Positions 50,525 through 64,000 of a DNA stretch of 64,000 bases are shown one piece after another. The position numbers were made by a program, and so were the translations under genes. The DNA is from Rotaria macrura. Its lineage: Eukaryota; Rotifera; Eurotatoria; Philodinida; Philodinidae. The stretch lies in assembly GCA_900239685.1 (NCBI GenBank), contig OENT01000604.1, positions 1-64,000 on the forward strand, read 5' to 3'. The first letter of the stretch is position 1; every line of letters starts with the position of its first letter. Below the pieces are notes generated by a model. The model was not told the origin of the DNA. It worked only from the letters and a program-made list of their open reading frames with translations, and searched no databases.

Positions 50525-53500
50525 TTTTACTATCCTTCATTTAGTTAACATTCATTAAAATAAAAGCTATTCTTCTACCGAACACGTATTATTGAAGTTT
50601 GCGCAACTCATAAGTAGGAAGCAACTAAACAGAAAAATCTGCCTAGAACAGTGCAACTGTAAAAAACTAATTTTCTACGCTGAGACGCCATTAAATCAAA
50701 ATTTTCTATAATCTACTCAAAATTAAAACAAAATAATAGAAGAACTGTCTTGCTGTCTCAGGGCTCAATTAATCAAGGATCCTCTGAATAGTTTCATGCT
50801 CAACTTTGTAATGCGCATCAATAATTTTCTTTTTCGGATTTTCTCGATTTAAGGTACATTCAAAATTAGTTTTTGATTTTCTGAGAAAAGAAGAATAACT
50901 TATTCAAAATAACATCTTATGGGTCCAAATTTTTCTGGTTTTGATGACAAATGGCTACTGAGTAAGACGCAACCGTAAAATGTGATGCAATCCTACTTTC
51001 ACAAGTCAAACCGAGAAAATCACAGATTTTTACTTCCAGACATGACGAAGAAGAGCTAAGTCGGAAGTACTTATTAAGTAACATATTAAATTTTGTCTCC
51101 TGGTTTCTACTGTTGTAAAAGATACTTTGAGATTTATTTTCTGAACGGCTCTTGAGTTGTTTTGTTTATGCTGAATTTTTATCTTCAGATGTCTTCAGAG
51201 AAGCTTTACATGGGCATCTAGAGTAGAAATCTAAGAAAGATCTTTTAGAAAGCAAGTCTTGTTTGTACTCCTTCTGTCGCATTCAGTTACAAAACAATCG
51301 TCGAAGACTTTCGAATTGCACTGGCCGACTTACAAATAAAATATAACTCAGATACAAGAATAAAACATTAAAGTTGTCTTTTTCAAAATATCATAGAAAT
51401 AAATGTGTTAGAAAAGCAGATAATTCTTAAAAGCTCCTGTTAGAAAGGGAACCAAGTTATCTGATGATGATCATATTACTGCCCAATTGATTCATCATAC
51501 GGCTTTGATTGATAAGTCAAACCCGATTGAGTCGATTTCAACAAATTAATCAAACTCTTTCTTCACGAGAATTTCATTTGACTCCAGCTAAACATCATTC
51601 TTTTTCAATTAGTTAACGGCACGACTATTCTACCTATATCAACTACTTCAATCGGGACAAATTCAGAACTTTCTCAAAATACCTTTCTGGTAATTAAATC
51701 CCATCATTTTCTGCTTATATCGTTTTATTTTCTTGCTGTTTTCAGCGACCCTTTGCTTTCAACTTCAATCCTATAGACAATATAATAATGTTAGAAATTA
51801 AATACATTTAAGAGTGATGCAATGCTGGAGTGTGTATGTGTAGTTTTGTTTTGCTTTTTTTTGTGTATTCACAGTCGAATTTGCTTCGTATTTACCGTTG
51901 ACAAAATGGTTTGGTTTTTTCGCACATTTTTATATTCCTGTTGACAGATCAAACGGAACGTTTTCATCAAAGAGGCAAGTTTAATTCGAATGCACGCCTC
52001 TTTTCATTGTTTTTCTTCATAAGCCTTTATTTTTCGATGTCATTTCTACGGCGTACTATGTTTTTATGATGGGAAAACTATCATCCTTATTTGCAAAAAA
52101 AAGAACATGACACTTTAATCTCGTGATTTCCTTCTGTAATTTAGAGAAAATAGTCTTCATATGTGCAGTGTGTGTTGTTGGAGACGACCTTGTGGCGGTT
52201 GATGTAGGAGTGCCGAGGAAATGTGTTGGTGTTGGTTGGATCTGGTTGTGAGAAGAGCAAAGAAAGTAAAACAGGATTCACAACCACAACTTCGCGTTTT
52301 GTTCATCGAAGAAGAATTTTTTTCGTTCTGCTCATCTCATCTCTCTTCACTAATTTCTTTTAAAATAACCAATACAAATAGAATAAAATCATTTGAAAAT
52401 TCTAAAAGATGTGTACAGTAACAATAGACCATTCAAGGAAAACTCTACACAATTCGTACCATTCTTGTTTCCTAAAGAATCGAAGATTACTAAACATCTT
52501 CAATAAAAGCGGGTGTGCATGAAAAACTACCTTACAACCGCAGCAAACCCACATGCTACACATTACCTAAATATATGTTAAGGTTGTTTTAAAAAAAGGC
52601 AAATTAGAGAAAAAAAAAGTCGTTTTTTTACCAACTGAAGTATTTGTGGAATCGGAATCATCAAAAATAAATAGCGTTTCGTAACCATTTAATCTGAGTC
52701 ATTCTTTAGCGAACATTTGATTAACTATAAAAAAATATAAATTCCACGTTTAATCAAGAGACATAGTAAAATAATTAGTTTAGATTTAGTTCATCGTTAT
52801 TACTTAACGATGTTCTTCTGTGATTCTTTCTTGAAAATTGAATGGCAAAAAAAGACTATATCGATAAACGAATGGAGACAAATAAATCGTTGAAAAAATA
52901 GACAAAGATATGTGCAATCAGTCAAATGGCTATTTCTTTTTTCAAAGAAATCAACAGAAGCTACTGCATTGTTTTTGTAATCGTAACAGAACACAGAAAC
53001 GTTTTTCCTGAATGTATAAAAATGTGTGTCATATGAATAAAATGCATGTACTTGTTTTCTGCAGAGATCTTCAATTTAGTAAATATGAATGATAATTCGT
53101 ATTTACTGGATGAAAATATATTTCTGATTGATAGAAGTTTTTTTATGGATCAATATGCATGTTTTGCTGTTACATGTATATCAATTACTGTTGTGTGAGA
53201 CAACATCCTTTGACTTGTTCGACTGGTTGTAACACGATCGAATAGACAATTTTTCTGGGTATTAACTGCAACACAACCTGTTCAAAATTGTGCAACCTTC
53301 ATCAAATAAGTAATACAAGAGCATTGTCACTAGGTGCTCCTTTCATCTCAACGTGGGTAAATGCATTATATAGTTTGACATCAATTTCAACTTCTAGAAT
53401 AACTTAAAGAGTCATTCAAATAAAGTTCATTAGTCGCAGTATTGTTTTCGTCGTATCCGTAATAAACTCACGAAAACGGTTTCCATCACAGCTTTATAAA

Positions 53501-56253
53501 TGCTCGTACACGCATAAACTCTGAAAGCAGATGATAAATAAAGATGATCAAAAATGATAATTTCCTATCTTTCATATTGAATTTTAAACACACGAATCAA
53601 ACTAGACCAAAGAAAATTCCCAATCTTTGTTGCTTCCGATAGGAAGTAAAGGTTTCTTATATTAGAAAAAATTAGATTTCTTTCGAGTTCCATTGAAATA
53701 CAAAAGATTGTGTGACATTGTTGAATGAAAGTTTGTATCACACGTCATACTAAACGACTTAGTGATATTTATTTGTTGAATTTTCCTGACAAAGTCTTTA
53801 AGACAACTGATGACGTGTCTCTAGACGCATTAGTTGCCACTCCAATCAATCGATTGTTCTCCATATCTAATCATCATTCCAATATGAGAAATAGGTTAAT
53901 CAAAAATTTAACAAACGATCAGAATCCTTCCATTTTGCGTAAGCCACAAACTCATGCGGAGCAGGGGGGGGGGTATTAGGGGGCTATCGAAATGTGCAAG
54001 ACGATATTTCATAGACGAACATTTTCATAATACACCAACGAAAATGAATATTTTTGGATAATATTGACACTACTTAATTCTTATTCATTATCTTTGTATT
54101 TGAAGGTTGAACTATGAAAGATGATCTCAGCTCAGTGGATATTCATTATGACCTCACAAACGGAAGTCTAAGATTTATGCATAGCGGATGTTCTTAAGAT
54201 CGTGTGTAGGAATTTAGCGTTTTCATGCTAATCAATTTTGTTTCTTCCGATCGAATGAAAAAGGAAATTTACATATATCTATAACAACCTTAAATATAAA
54301 GATTCAATAATTAAGAAAAGTTTTTTGTGTTTTCAGTACTTTTCTTCGAAGCGCGAATTACAATTACCAGTCGTATTATCGGTTTCAATCATTTTATGAT
54401 AAAATCAAATAGGTTATCGATTGTTTTGTTGAATTCATATATCTTATTTTTTTATTTTAACCATTTGTGTGTATTTTCGCGAGGTAAATTTTCACATGCA
54501 ACATACCAAGAAGACGACTGAGTAATTCATCGATTAGACAATATTGTCTTAAGACCAACGTAGCAATTATGAATCGAAATTAATTTATTATTTCCACAAA
54601 TAAACATGATTAGTGTTCGAGACTTTAAAGATATGTCATAGTAATTTGAAACCTATATATTTACTATATTATGAATTTGTCGAATAGATATATTTTCTTT
54701 AGTAATTAATGTTTAGAAGAATAAAAATAATAATGACAAGAGTATTATGTTGCAAAAAGCAGAATTTCAGAATGAGGACAAGAACTCATTTTAATTGATA
54801 AAATTTTTTTTCTTATCGAATTCTTTTGAATCAGAAGACAAATAAAAACAAATGAAGCACAAGTGTAAAAAGAAAAGAAATAAAAAGATTTTTATTTAAA
54901 AATCCAGCATCAAAAAGCACAAATGATTGTCAGAACGAATGGTTATCGTCGGAAAACAACAATCATCTTCTAGAGAGTTTTTTTCAAAAGTTGGTTGAAA
55001 AGCGGGTTGAAGTATAGAGATAAAAATGTCAAGATGCGATAAAATCTGATTAACATCCAGATCTGATGAAAAGAAGCCATATACATATGTATCAGTAAAT
55101 TTTCGCTTTCAATAATTAACTACTTCTGTATTAAAAATATAAAACGACTATGAAAATATGGACTTCAGAAATAAGATGAACGGTGAATAGATTACGACCA
55201 GTAATAAAATCATATTACTACTCGGATTATGTGAACAGTTATGCTTGCTTTTCATATTTTGAACTCATCCAATGACATTCAAGAGACTTCATCAATTTAT
55301 TGCTGCATTGCAATCTAGGAAAACTTTTACTAACAAGCTTTTTATTCATTATTCGAATTGAAGTATAGTACAGATTTCGACTCACAAGAAACTTTTCTAA
55401 TGCTGACGCAAGCATGAGTAAAGAGATGATTGCTCCGTACACGATAAAATGAAACATACAGAGTTAACCAAAATGTATCGGCAAAGCAATAATAGTATCA
55501 AAACACAAACATATTCATTGGTATTTTATTTTTACTTTGATAACACATATAAAAATTCAACATGAAGTTCGTTGATATTAAAAACAATTAAATCATTGAT
55601 GATTTTTGTACGTTAAATGAAACCTGACCGATTACACATGGTGTTTTATTTTCTCATGTTGAGTGAGATTTGATGTAGATTAAAGAGTTACGTCAAATCT
55701 TTTCAAGATATAAAGTCAATATTTGAAAAATAATAGAAACATGTTTTTAAAACAAGTAGTTTTAAAGTTTCATAGAATTTTCGTACTAGTAAAAAAATAA
55801 GTAAAACTATTTTATGAAACTACAAAGGAGAAAAATGGTAATACACTCCTGACGAAGTGAAAAACAGAATTCTAAGTAATAAAGTAAGGTCATAAAAGTT
55901 GCACTTGATCTCAGATTTTGATTTTTTCTATCAAGAAAAGATACTGTCTAAAGTACTTCGTGGTGAAATCATGTTCTTATCTTTGCCGGGTATTTATGGA
56001 CTGAATAAAGCTAAGTATGTGTATATTGTAAATTATATACCTTGAAATTATCCAATCCATTGTTCTCCTACAGATAGTTACTAAGACTACACTGTGCAAG
56101 AGTGAAAGTCAGCAACATACGGTATTTTTCTTTTTTCTTGATCTGCAATCATAAAAAAATCACATTCAATAAATAGCTTGTCGAAAAGATTCAAGTAACA
56201 ACAAACATCTAACCACAACGTTGAATATATCGACTCGATATTAACGAAATCAG
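50525..56253. other. No supported gene over 5.7 kb
   Basis: AT-rich. A G10 run is at 53964-53973. Open frames at 52221-52421 and 53725-53979 are unassigned. The last few hundred bases are the 5' flank of the BTB gene and may hold its promoter, but no motif is convincing. Confidence 0.5.
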
Positions 56254-57286
56254 ATGGCTGCCAACGATCAAGGTCGATTATCTGGAAGTCCCAGAAGTAA
56301 CCAACTTAATCTAGGACCAGGTGGATCGCGTGAAAGTCAACGAAGTCCACATATTGCTTACAATGGTACTTTGCATGATCGAACGACAGATGAGGATCAT
56401 AATCTAGCTTTACTAGAACATTTATCAAACGATTATGCCAATTTACTAAATCGAACAGATATCAGTGATTGCTATCTCAATGTTAAGGGTATTTAGATGT
56501 CTTTTTTTTCTCTGGAAATTAAAAGAATTCATGTGTCTATCAGGTACGTACATGGCTGTTCATAAATGTATTCTGGCTGCTCGTTCAAATACTTTCTCAG
56601 GTAAAGAATGTCCAAACAGTCGTTTTCCTTTTTTCAGTTCTTGTTAAGTACCCTTTTCATTTCTGTAGCTGTTGTCTCGAGTAGTTTTACTCCACTTCCA
56701 GAAGAAACAAGATATAAAATCGAAACAAAGAATGAAAAAGAAAAACTAGTTTTTGTTATTGAGAAAACAGAACCAGACATAATGAAACAAGCTGTTATTT
56801 TCATGTACACGGGAAAATGTAACCTAGATGAAACCAACGGTGAGATTATTTTAAAATCAACTAATTCAAGAATAAAAAGATATGATTTTCAATTTTAAGC
56901 CTACAGTCTACTAGATGCTGCTGGTCGTTATGATATTAAAGATTTGAAAGTTCATACTGGTCGATGTAAGTCTGTCATTGTTTTCTTCTAAATCAAATCT
57001 TTCATTCATACGATATTTTTGCGTAGATCTTGCAACTCGTATTAATACAAATAATGTCTTAATGTTGATCAAAGCAGCATACAAATATGAAAATAAATTA
57101 TTGAAACAACGTTGTATTGAATACTTTATTAACCATGCTAAAGATGTCATGAGTGTACATGAATTGTGGAAAACATTTGCGGAACAACACAAAGATATCG
57201 TTGCTGATCTTCTTCATTGGCATGTTAACAAAGATTTATTCTATAGTGAACAACCTGAATGGGAGCAAGCTTCACGTTGGAACTGA
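56254..57286 (+). CDS. BTB-BACK (SPOP-like) protein
   Basis: Five plus-strand exons, 56254-56488, 56544-56600, 56669-56839, 56900-56965 and 57027-57286, give 789 nt and 262 residues with phase-consistent GT-AG junctions. After a Ser/Gly-rich N-terminus of about 70 residues comes a BTB/POZ domain: DISDCYLNVKG, MAVHKCILAARSNTFS, then IEKTEPDIMKQAVIFMYTGKCNL. It continues with YSLLDAAGRYDIKDLKVHTGRYL and a short BACK-like helical part (LIKAAYKYENKLLKQRCIEYFINHA). This matches the C-terminal half of SPOP/TDPOZ-type proteins without their MATH substrate-binding domain. Such BTB domains dimerise and can recruit cullin-3; a Cul3-adaptor role is inference. The gene is convergent with SLC4. AATAAA sequences occur at 57317-57322 and 57332-57337. 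Confidence 0.88.
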
Positions 57287-57316
57287 ACAAGAACATACAA
57301 ATATGATTTTAACAAA

Positions 57317-57337
57317 AATAAACGAAAAGAGAATAAA
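57317..57337 (+). terminator. Two putative poly(A) signals of the BTB gene
   Basis: AATAAA at 57317-57322 and 57332-57337, 31 and 46 nt after the stop codon. Both are in the 153-bp gap between convergent stop codons, so the transcripts may overlap. Confidence 0.5.
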
Positions 57338-57439
57338 AACTACGCAGGCAAAATACTTTTACATAAAATATCGTATTTTCGTTTTTTCCTTTTTCTCTAT
57401 AAAATAAAAGTATTAGCTAACCACCGAATAAATTTCTTG

Positions 57440-60400
57440 CTATATTGGTAAGTGAACTTGACCATAAAAATCAATGTCATCATCAAAGATACTTCCTTGT
57501 GGTTCATCTCCATCAAGCTAAATAGATAATTAAAAAAATACAAACCGACTAGATATTTCTCAAAAGATAATTTTTACCTCAGTGAGTTCGCGTTCTGTAA
57601 AGATAAATGGAAGACACCATTTACGAAATGGCACCAGTAGAACAAGAATAAATGGAAATAAGAACGCAAAATTTGTCACTTTTATTGTGATTAATAGACC
57701 GGCAGCGATGATTTGTATAAATGTATATACATAACGTTTCAATTGACGAATCTTTACGAAATACAAAAGATAAAACGATGTTAAATATTTGTAAATATAA
57801 TGAAAAGACGTTCATGTCATACATACCCGTCGTAAATATCCGACATTCGGATGATATTTTGTTGGAATAAACATCATTTTAAGTCGACTAAATAATTGTG
57901 TGCCAGATATTGATACGATACCAAAATATAAAAATATGCCAAATAGAGCAGCCACTGGAATTTTACGAATAATTGGTGCTGCAAATATTGTACAACCAAT
58001 AAGAATATGTACGCCTATATTTGTTAAACGTTGATCTTTTATATCGATTAAACGAGGTTTTTCTCCAGGTGCATGAGTTTTACTATATTTCGATAAACTA
58101 GCTACATGAGCGATACTTCTAACAGGTGCTGCACATATCCAAGGAAGACCCAAAAGTCCACTAACAGTTATTAAAACACCTATAAGACAAAGAAAGTTTC
58201 ATAAGAACAAATACAACCAAGAATATTTACTGTACCTGCTATTAAAATATCCATATGATAGCCAGTACCTTTGATGACTTTGGTTGTATGAACACATTTA
58301 AGTTTTGATTGTATCATAATACTAGGAGATGAATATAAGTTTTAATAAAAGATTTTTGCCGTTTAGGTTTTTTCGTTCAATACTATCTACCTAGTTAATT
58401 CAACTTCGAAAAACAGGACTACAGATATAAGAATAGCGGGAAATGATGATGCAAAATAAACCCAGATTGGTAATCGTTTACGTAATGGTGATATAAGCCA
58501 AATATTACTACGTTCTCGATCACTTGGTCGAATCGAATTCGGTACAGTTATTTTCTACATGTAAAGAAAGTAAAATTTGTTTCTCGTATACTGTAGTTCA
58601 TTGTTTTTAGTTACTTGAGTTAAACTATGACCACCGGTATTCTTAGTTATCAAAATATCAAACAGTACCATACATATGAGAGCGATTGTCATACCGAAAT
58701 CACTCAATGTTTGCCGTGTCTGGAAAATAAAGATAAAATCACAAGCTATGAAATATAATCTAAACTGACTATTGGAAAAGCTTTAGTCTATCGAAATCTC
58801 AGAAGTAAAGGTCATTCAATATCGATCGAGATCTCATTCTGACATATATGTAGATACTAAACTGTGGGATAAATCATATTATTTTAAAATTTCGATCTGA
58901 AACTTTTCAAATAGAGTAAAATCGATTATGTGCACTTCTTTTTGTTCATTGAAAGTCTCTCATATTAACGTTATGAAATGCAAATCCATCTAGGATAGTG
59001 TACGTACTTGACATTTCTATGCAAATAAAACATGAATGATATTTTTAAACAAACGTTTGAGAATATTAGTTTATTGTTAACAATGTTAATTGTTACGATT
59101 AGAGATCGTGTAGATGAATATGATCTTGTCCTACTGAATAAACTTGGACTATGTTACAATTTTTAATGGTCGAGAAAAATGATAGTCAAGACGGAAATAT
59201 CTCGAAATAGAATCATCTTTTGATTATCAACAACAGTTATATCATGTTTCACATGGAAATCCCGCAGACATTACTAAACATTTATTTTTCTATTGATCAA
59301 CGAATATTTTGTATCAATAAATAACTGCTGCCACTTTTATCCAAATTAGATTTCTTTTACAACATTTTAATTCGAATCATATTTTACGTATTCAAAAAAG
59401 CAAAAAAAATGTGTCATGAAATTATTATATAAATACAAGAGAATATCGCAAGATATTGATCGATGAATTCAAACAAGTAATTCTTCTGTTCATTAATTTT
59501 TATTTTTATCATTAGTATACCGGAGATTTATTGTGAAGATTTTCTTCCGTTTCAAAGAGTACGAAGAGTATAAGACTCACTTTATTTTCAATATATGCTT
59601 TTTGTCAATAACAATGCATATACGAACAGTATAATTAACATTTCAACACAATCTTTAGACTGTATTTCAATCATTTAGAAGTGATATCTACACTATTTCC
59701 TGGACATTTTTTCTTTAGATTTCAAATTTGTAGTAAACAAGAAACTTAATCAACTCAATAATGGAAGTATAATGTTTACTTTTGTCTTTCAACAAATACT
59801 TATGTTCGATTAATGTCGAGGACAAATCAATATTGAAATATACAAATTTGTTTTGTTAAAAAATAAACTTACTGTTCGTCCGAAAAAATTACTTCGTCTA
59901 AAACGTTTCAATGCAATAGCTATAAAGCACGTTCCAAGAAGAATAATTAATGAAAGTAATGCTTTATTTGGTAAATGAGTTTCATCGTTTGATTTTATTG
60001 TATAATTATTTTGCATAAGTAAAAGAGTAGAAGATATAGCATGTTGCTGATGTGTACAATTATAGCACGAATATTTTGATGAGGAAACAAATGAAAAATT
60101 ATTCGACAATGAATCCATATTTTTAATATTAAATGATTCATTCATCACTGAAGATAGACTACACGTACACGTTAATGGATAATGATAATTATAGTTTGAT
60201 AGAACTGGATTCAATTGAAATATCTACATGTATATACAAACATAAGATAATAATTTAAATATGAACTAAAGTCAATAATAAATATTTTCTTTTTTCCTTG
60301 GAATATATTACCGTATAAAGTTTTTTAAATGGTTCATAAAGGTAAACAACAGCAATAATAAGTGCAAATATTTCTTCAGTAAATCGAGTTACATGACGAA

Positions 60401-63400
60401 TCATAAAACTACCTTCAAATGCTACTAGAATTATGATAAAAAACGTTGTCCATAGGCTAACACATAATCGGACTGTCCAAAAATCTGATTGTAATGAATG
60501 ACAGAGCTAAATTAGAATAGATTAAAGTTAGTGTTCAAAGTAAATATTTAATGAATATAATATTGTGAGAGAAAGAATCAGATCATCTATCTAGGAGCGT
60601 TCTTGGATTTCTCAAGAAAATTCAACAGTCTATAATTAGAAATCAATACTTTCATATGAAAACAAACACGATATAGCAAAGTAATTTTAACAAACTGTTC
60701 ACATTTTATTTAATCATTAACTGAAGAGCTATCTTTAATGATAGGATGGTATGAGAGTAAGTTACTAAATCTCTCATTTTCGACTAATGGTACTATATCT
60801 GAGATACCAACGATTCTCATCATTGTTAGTATTTGTTTGTGATAAATTTCATTGTTTTTCTTTCCTTTTCTCTACTTCAAAATGTATCCTTAAGAATGAG
60901 ACCATGAACACTACAACTATCTGTTTTAATCCTATCCCTTGGTTAAACTCAATATGATTGCCTTTTCAGTGTTCAAGATCTTAGTTCTTGAATACGTAAC
61001 GCTAACGGACACAAAATGTAGATAGATGTGTTTTTTTCATTCACTAGGATACGAATCATCCGTTCTGATGTCTTACTTATTTTGTAATCGGATACAAGCA
61101 CGTTGATCACTTTATATTTTCAGTTTGTCAAGATACATCAAAAGTATGTTTTAATATCGACAAGTATTGACGGTTTAGAAAAACGCTGATGGAAATCGAT
61201 AAACGTTTTCCTCGTAACATCAAAAACTTAGTCTATGTTTCAATAGTTTTGTTTGCATGAATTAAATTTCATTGGGTATGAAGAATAACCTATCTCAATC
61301 TAGCATCAGTTTTCTAAGACGGTTCTATAGTAAATTTAAAGGCGTAATCAATAGTTACTAATTGAACAACTCTACCGATTTATATTTGAAAAGGAATACC
61401 TGCTGTACTTACAACATATTTTGACAACTACACAAACGATGTCATGGATATTGAAACAAGGAAACGTTTGCATTCAGAGACAACATAGTAAATGAATAGC
61501 TTTGACGATCTGTACAATTTCTTATGAAATATTTCGAAAAAAGTAAATAATCAAACTTAGACTGTTTATTGTTTATGACAAACAAAAAGAAAACAAAAAC
61601 TAGAACCATGAAGCAAGTAGTTAGGTTTTTCATAATTGAATAGGAATGACAAGAATATCTTAACGATGTTGTCTATTACAGTCTATTTCCCGTGGAAAAG
61701 AATTCTAAGAGAATACTTCAGATTAAGTGATTGTAAACAATAGAATTTCAAGCTAATAATGAAAACACTCGATAATAATGAACACAATCAAATGAGATTA
61801 TTCTTCATGTAAGTATGAATAAGAAGTTTTTATGACTACAGTTTAGCTAAGATTTTACAGTTACTTGATTCTTTTTATAAGTGAACATGTATATTGAATG
61901 ATGAATTCTTCATTGAATATTTTCGATGTTTTTCGTATTTTTCACTAGTCAAAGTTGAAATAAATTTCATACGGTGCAAAATTATTTAATCCTCTGTGTA
62001 AAACTTCGTTTTATTTGCTGACTTTATTTCCTGGAAAAATGTAACAAAGTCTAGACGTATTTTGTTGGCTTTTTATTTTCTGTACTATTGTAAGTTTTTA
62101 GCGACTGTTATAAAATTCTCGAATAAGCTTCATTACATTTAATTCAATTGTCTTTTGCTTGAGAGGACACGTCGATATCTTCCTTTGTGTTTTAACAAAA
62201 TCTTTTTCCAGACGTCGAATTTGTACGTCATATTCTCTCATATGATCTTGCCATGAAAATGAATAAGCTAGCTATCATCATACCACCTTTAGGGTTCTCA
62301 TTTGAATTTCATATAGTTCACACAGTTTAGAATACTCCATAACAATGAAACTATTTAGTTGCTACGATTTATGATAAGGTATGAGATGGATAAAATCTAC
62401 AACGAAATTCGACTTCTAATGTGTGAACAATATTCTTTGAGAACATATGTGAGTTCAACAAATATCTGCAAGATCTGGAAAGAATTCGAGCTAACCGGGT
62501 AAACTGGTTTTTACTCAGGTTTATCACATATCTCCTAAAAATGTTAATATACAACTTGGACACATGCTTATGCGTTAAGAATAAGATAAATCAACGGAAT
62601 TGGCTAGACTGATTCTTACTCAAGTATCTTGTGGAGAATAACAATAAATGTTAAGTTACTCGTTTTTCTTAGAGTATTTTGAATAGAATAAATAAGCATC
62701 AAATAGAACATGCTGTAGAGCATAAATAGAAATTCGAGTTCAGGCTCCATACTCGTAGGTACATGATTAACAAGTATTAATTGTCTAGAGAATTCATAAG
62801 ACAATCAACTGAAGGAGAGTAGAATAATTTTCTCTAAGTACAGAGTGACAGCCGAGGGCAATATGCGTCTCATATAATCATATCAAATTATCTGATGCAG
62901 AGAATAGAAGTCTATTAACATCTGATGATTTCACATGACCAGTTGACAACTTGTATGTGTTCAGAAGACTTCGACTTTTTAATTTTGACATCGATCAAGT
63001 GTAAAAACAACATAATAACTTGATATCATTGAAAGGAATATACTACTGCTAGTTTGTAAAAGCATCGCATCACTTGACGCATTTAATCGTCTGATATATT
63101 CCCTAGAGTTTGTACTAACTGCTATGAAAAAAATAGATGCCCAAAAATTTTCTATTCACTTCCATCTTCATCAGCGTAGATAGTTGTGTCATCACTTGGC
63201 AAGAATGATTCAAGATTATTCCACGGTTTCAATGACAACTTACATCATAGACCATTTCTTCAAAGACAAGAAAAGGTCCAGTAGGTCCAAGAATAAGCAA
63301 TGGTTGTCCACTGAACAATCCAAATAAGAAACCATTAATGGATGAAGCAATTAACATTTCATTAACGCCTAACCGATTGCTTGTTTTATCAGCTGACGAA

Positions 63401-64000
63401 AGACGAAAAGAGTTAATGTTCATATTGTGTAACACATAGAAAGAATTCAATTACCTATGATACCACCAAATGTCAGTGCTGGTGCAAGACACGCAATAAA
63501 CATAAAAATAAGACTAACAAGACAATTGAGACTAAAAGCATCCATAAAATCTGATTTGTAATGTTTGTAACGTCGACACATTTCACGATAAACACCGCCG
63601 AATACGAAACCACTTCGTTTGAATGGATCTTCGTCTTGTTTATCATGTGATGATGTCGATATTTGTGCTAGAATTTAAATCATGATTATTCCACTTCCAA
63701 TGAAAAATAATTCTTTTCGTTTCCTTACATAATAAGATTTTTGATACTAAAAGTAGTAAAATTCAATTGTTTTTCTCAGACGTTTTCATATTATAAAAAT
63801 ATGTACCTTGTGATGTTCGACGATCTTGATCATTCATTCGATCACTATTCTGAGATCGTGTTCTTGTTGAATGTCGTTTTGAATTCAGTTTTTTTAATTT
63901 AGCTGTTTCGATTATTGGTAATAGAAGTTCTTTATCGAAATCGCCAGGTGGCAACACTATTGAATCCGAAAGGAACTCATTTATACCGTTGAGTAAATCT
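57440..64000 (-). CDS. SLC4-family Na+-coupled bicarbonate transporter, 3' part
   Basis: Eleven minus-strand exons are present: 63807-64000 (runs off the window), 63455-63667, 63244-63392, 60312-60506, 59873-60223, 58615-58719, 58391-58554, 58236-58321, 57827-58179, 57578-57751 and 57440-57517. They encode 686 residues in frame. The end of the cytoplasmic domain (DLLNGINEFLSDSIVLPPG) leads into the membrane domain: DFMDAFSLNCLVSLIF, then GLFSGQPLLILGPTGPFLVFEE and VTRFTEEIFALII. PNKALLSLIILLGTCFIA, GLPWICAAPVRSIAHVASL and KIPVAALFGIFLYFG follow. The tail is acidic (GSIFDDDIDFYGQ). The large third outer loop has four Cys (TCTCSL, YSCYNC) and several NxS/T sites, as in Na+-coupled members (SLC4A4/7/8/10) and not in AE exchangers. 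The family moves HCO3-/CO3 2- across the plasma membrane to control pH. Two introns are large (2,737 and 1,153 bp). Confidence 0.94.

Noticed and set aside
53725..53979. 84-codon plus-strand frame
   Set aside because: No family resemblance, and it runs into a G10 tract; probably chance.

Overview
This is a 64 kb piece of an AT-rich animal (metazoan) nuclear genome. Genes are split by short GT-AG introns, mostly about 50-140 bp, and they belong to animal families (otopetrin, SLC4, BTBD10/KCTD20). No bacterial operons, CRISPR arrays or viral genes are visible. The short introns, the F-box/LRR-type gene, the FLYWCH-Mutator and ZMYM1-like hAT relics and the AT-richness would fit a rotifer, perhaps a bdelloid such as Rotaria. 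That placement is inference. The window ends inside a gene, begins with a G homopolymer, and holds one 12-base N gap (37648-37659).

Five genes look intact inside the window or at its edge. They are a BTBD10/KCTD20 orthologue (20809-23132, minus, 8 exons, 507 aa), an otopetrin proton channel (29909-34413, minus, 10 exons, 912 aa), an F-box protein (41221-43126, minus, 2 exons, 611 aa), a small BTB-BACK protein (56254-57286, plus, 5 exons, 262 aa) and the 3' part of an SLC4 Na+-coupled bicarbonate transporter (57440 to the window end, minus, 11 exons seen, 686 aa). I assembled all five by joining exons by hand; each join keeps frame and the summed exon lengths divide by three. The BTB and SLC4 genes converge tail to tail, 153 bp apart.

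The rest is mostly mobile-element debris and unassigned AT-rich DNA. At 1699-2440 is a Mutator-like relic with a FLYWCH zinc finger between long inverted repeats. From 8461 to 14340 there is a nested region: a repeat rich in cgtaaac/gtatac words carries a 401-bp foldback element, and further right a 3,018-bp hAT element (9339-12356) with a perfect 8-bp target duplication sits flush against the stop codon of a decayed BEN-domain-like gene. A second hAT element (36967-38150, perfect 8-bp duplication) carries an unassigned protein domain and may interrupt a tRNA-like/SINE sequence. A near-perfect 347-bp foldback lies at 40401-40747. A second FLYWCH-Mutator relic at 44775-45760 is bounded by inverted arrays of a short tcgtccc unit. 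A decayed beta-trefoil (ricin-B-like) lectin is at 49711-50061.

The intact genes do not form a pathway. Otopetrin (proton entry) and the SLC4 transporter (bicarbonate) both concern pH, but they are 23 kb apart and I see no evidence of coordinated regulation. No clearly new system is proven. The strongest leads are the two hAT elements with exact boundaries, the array-ended Mutator relic and the repeat-bounded BEN region.
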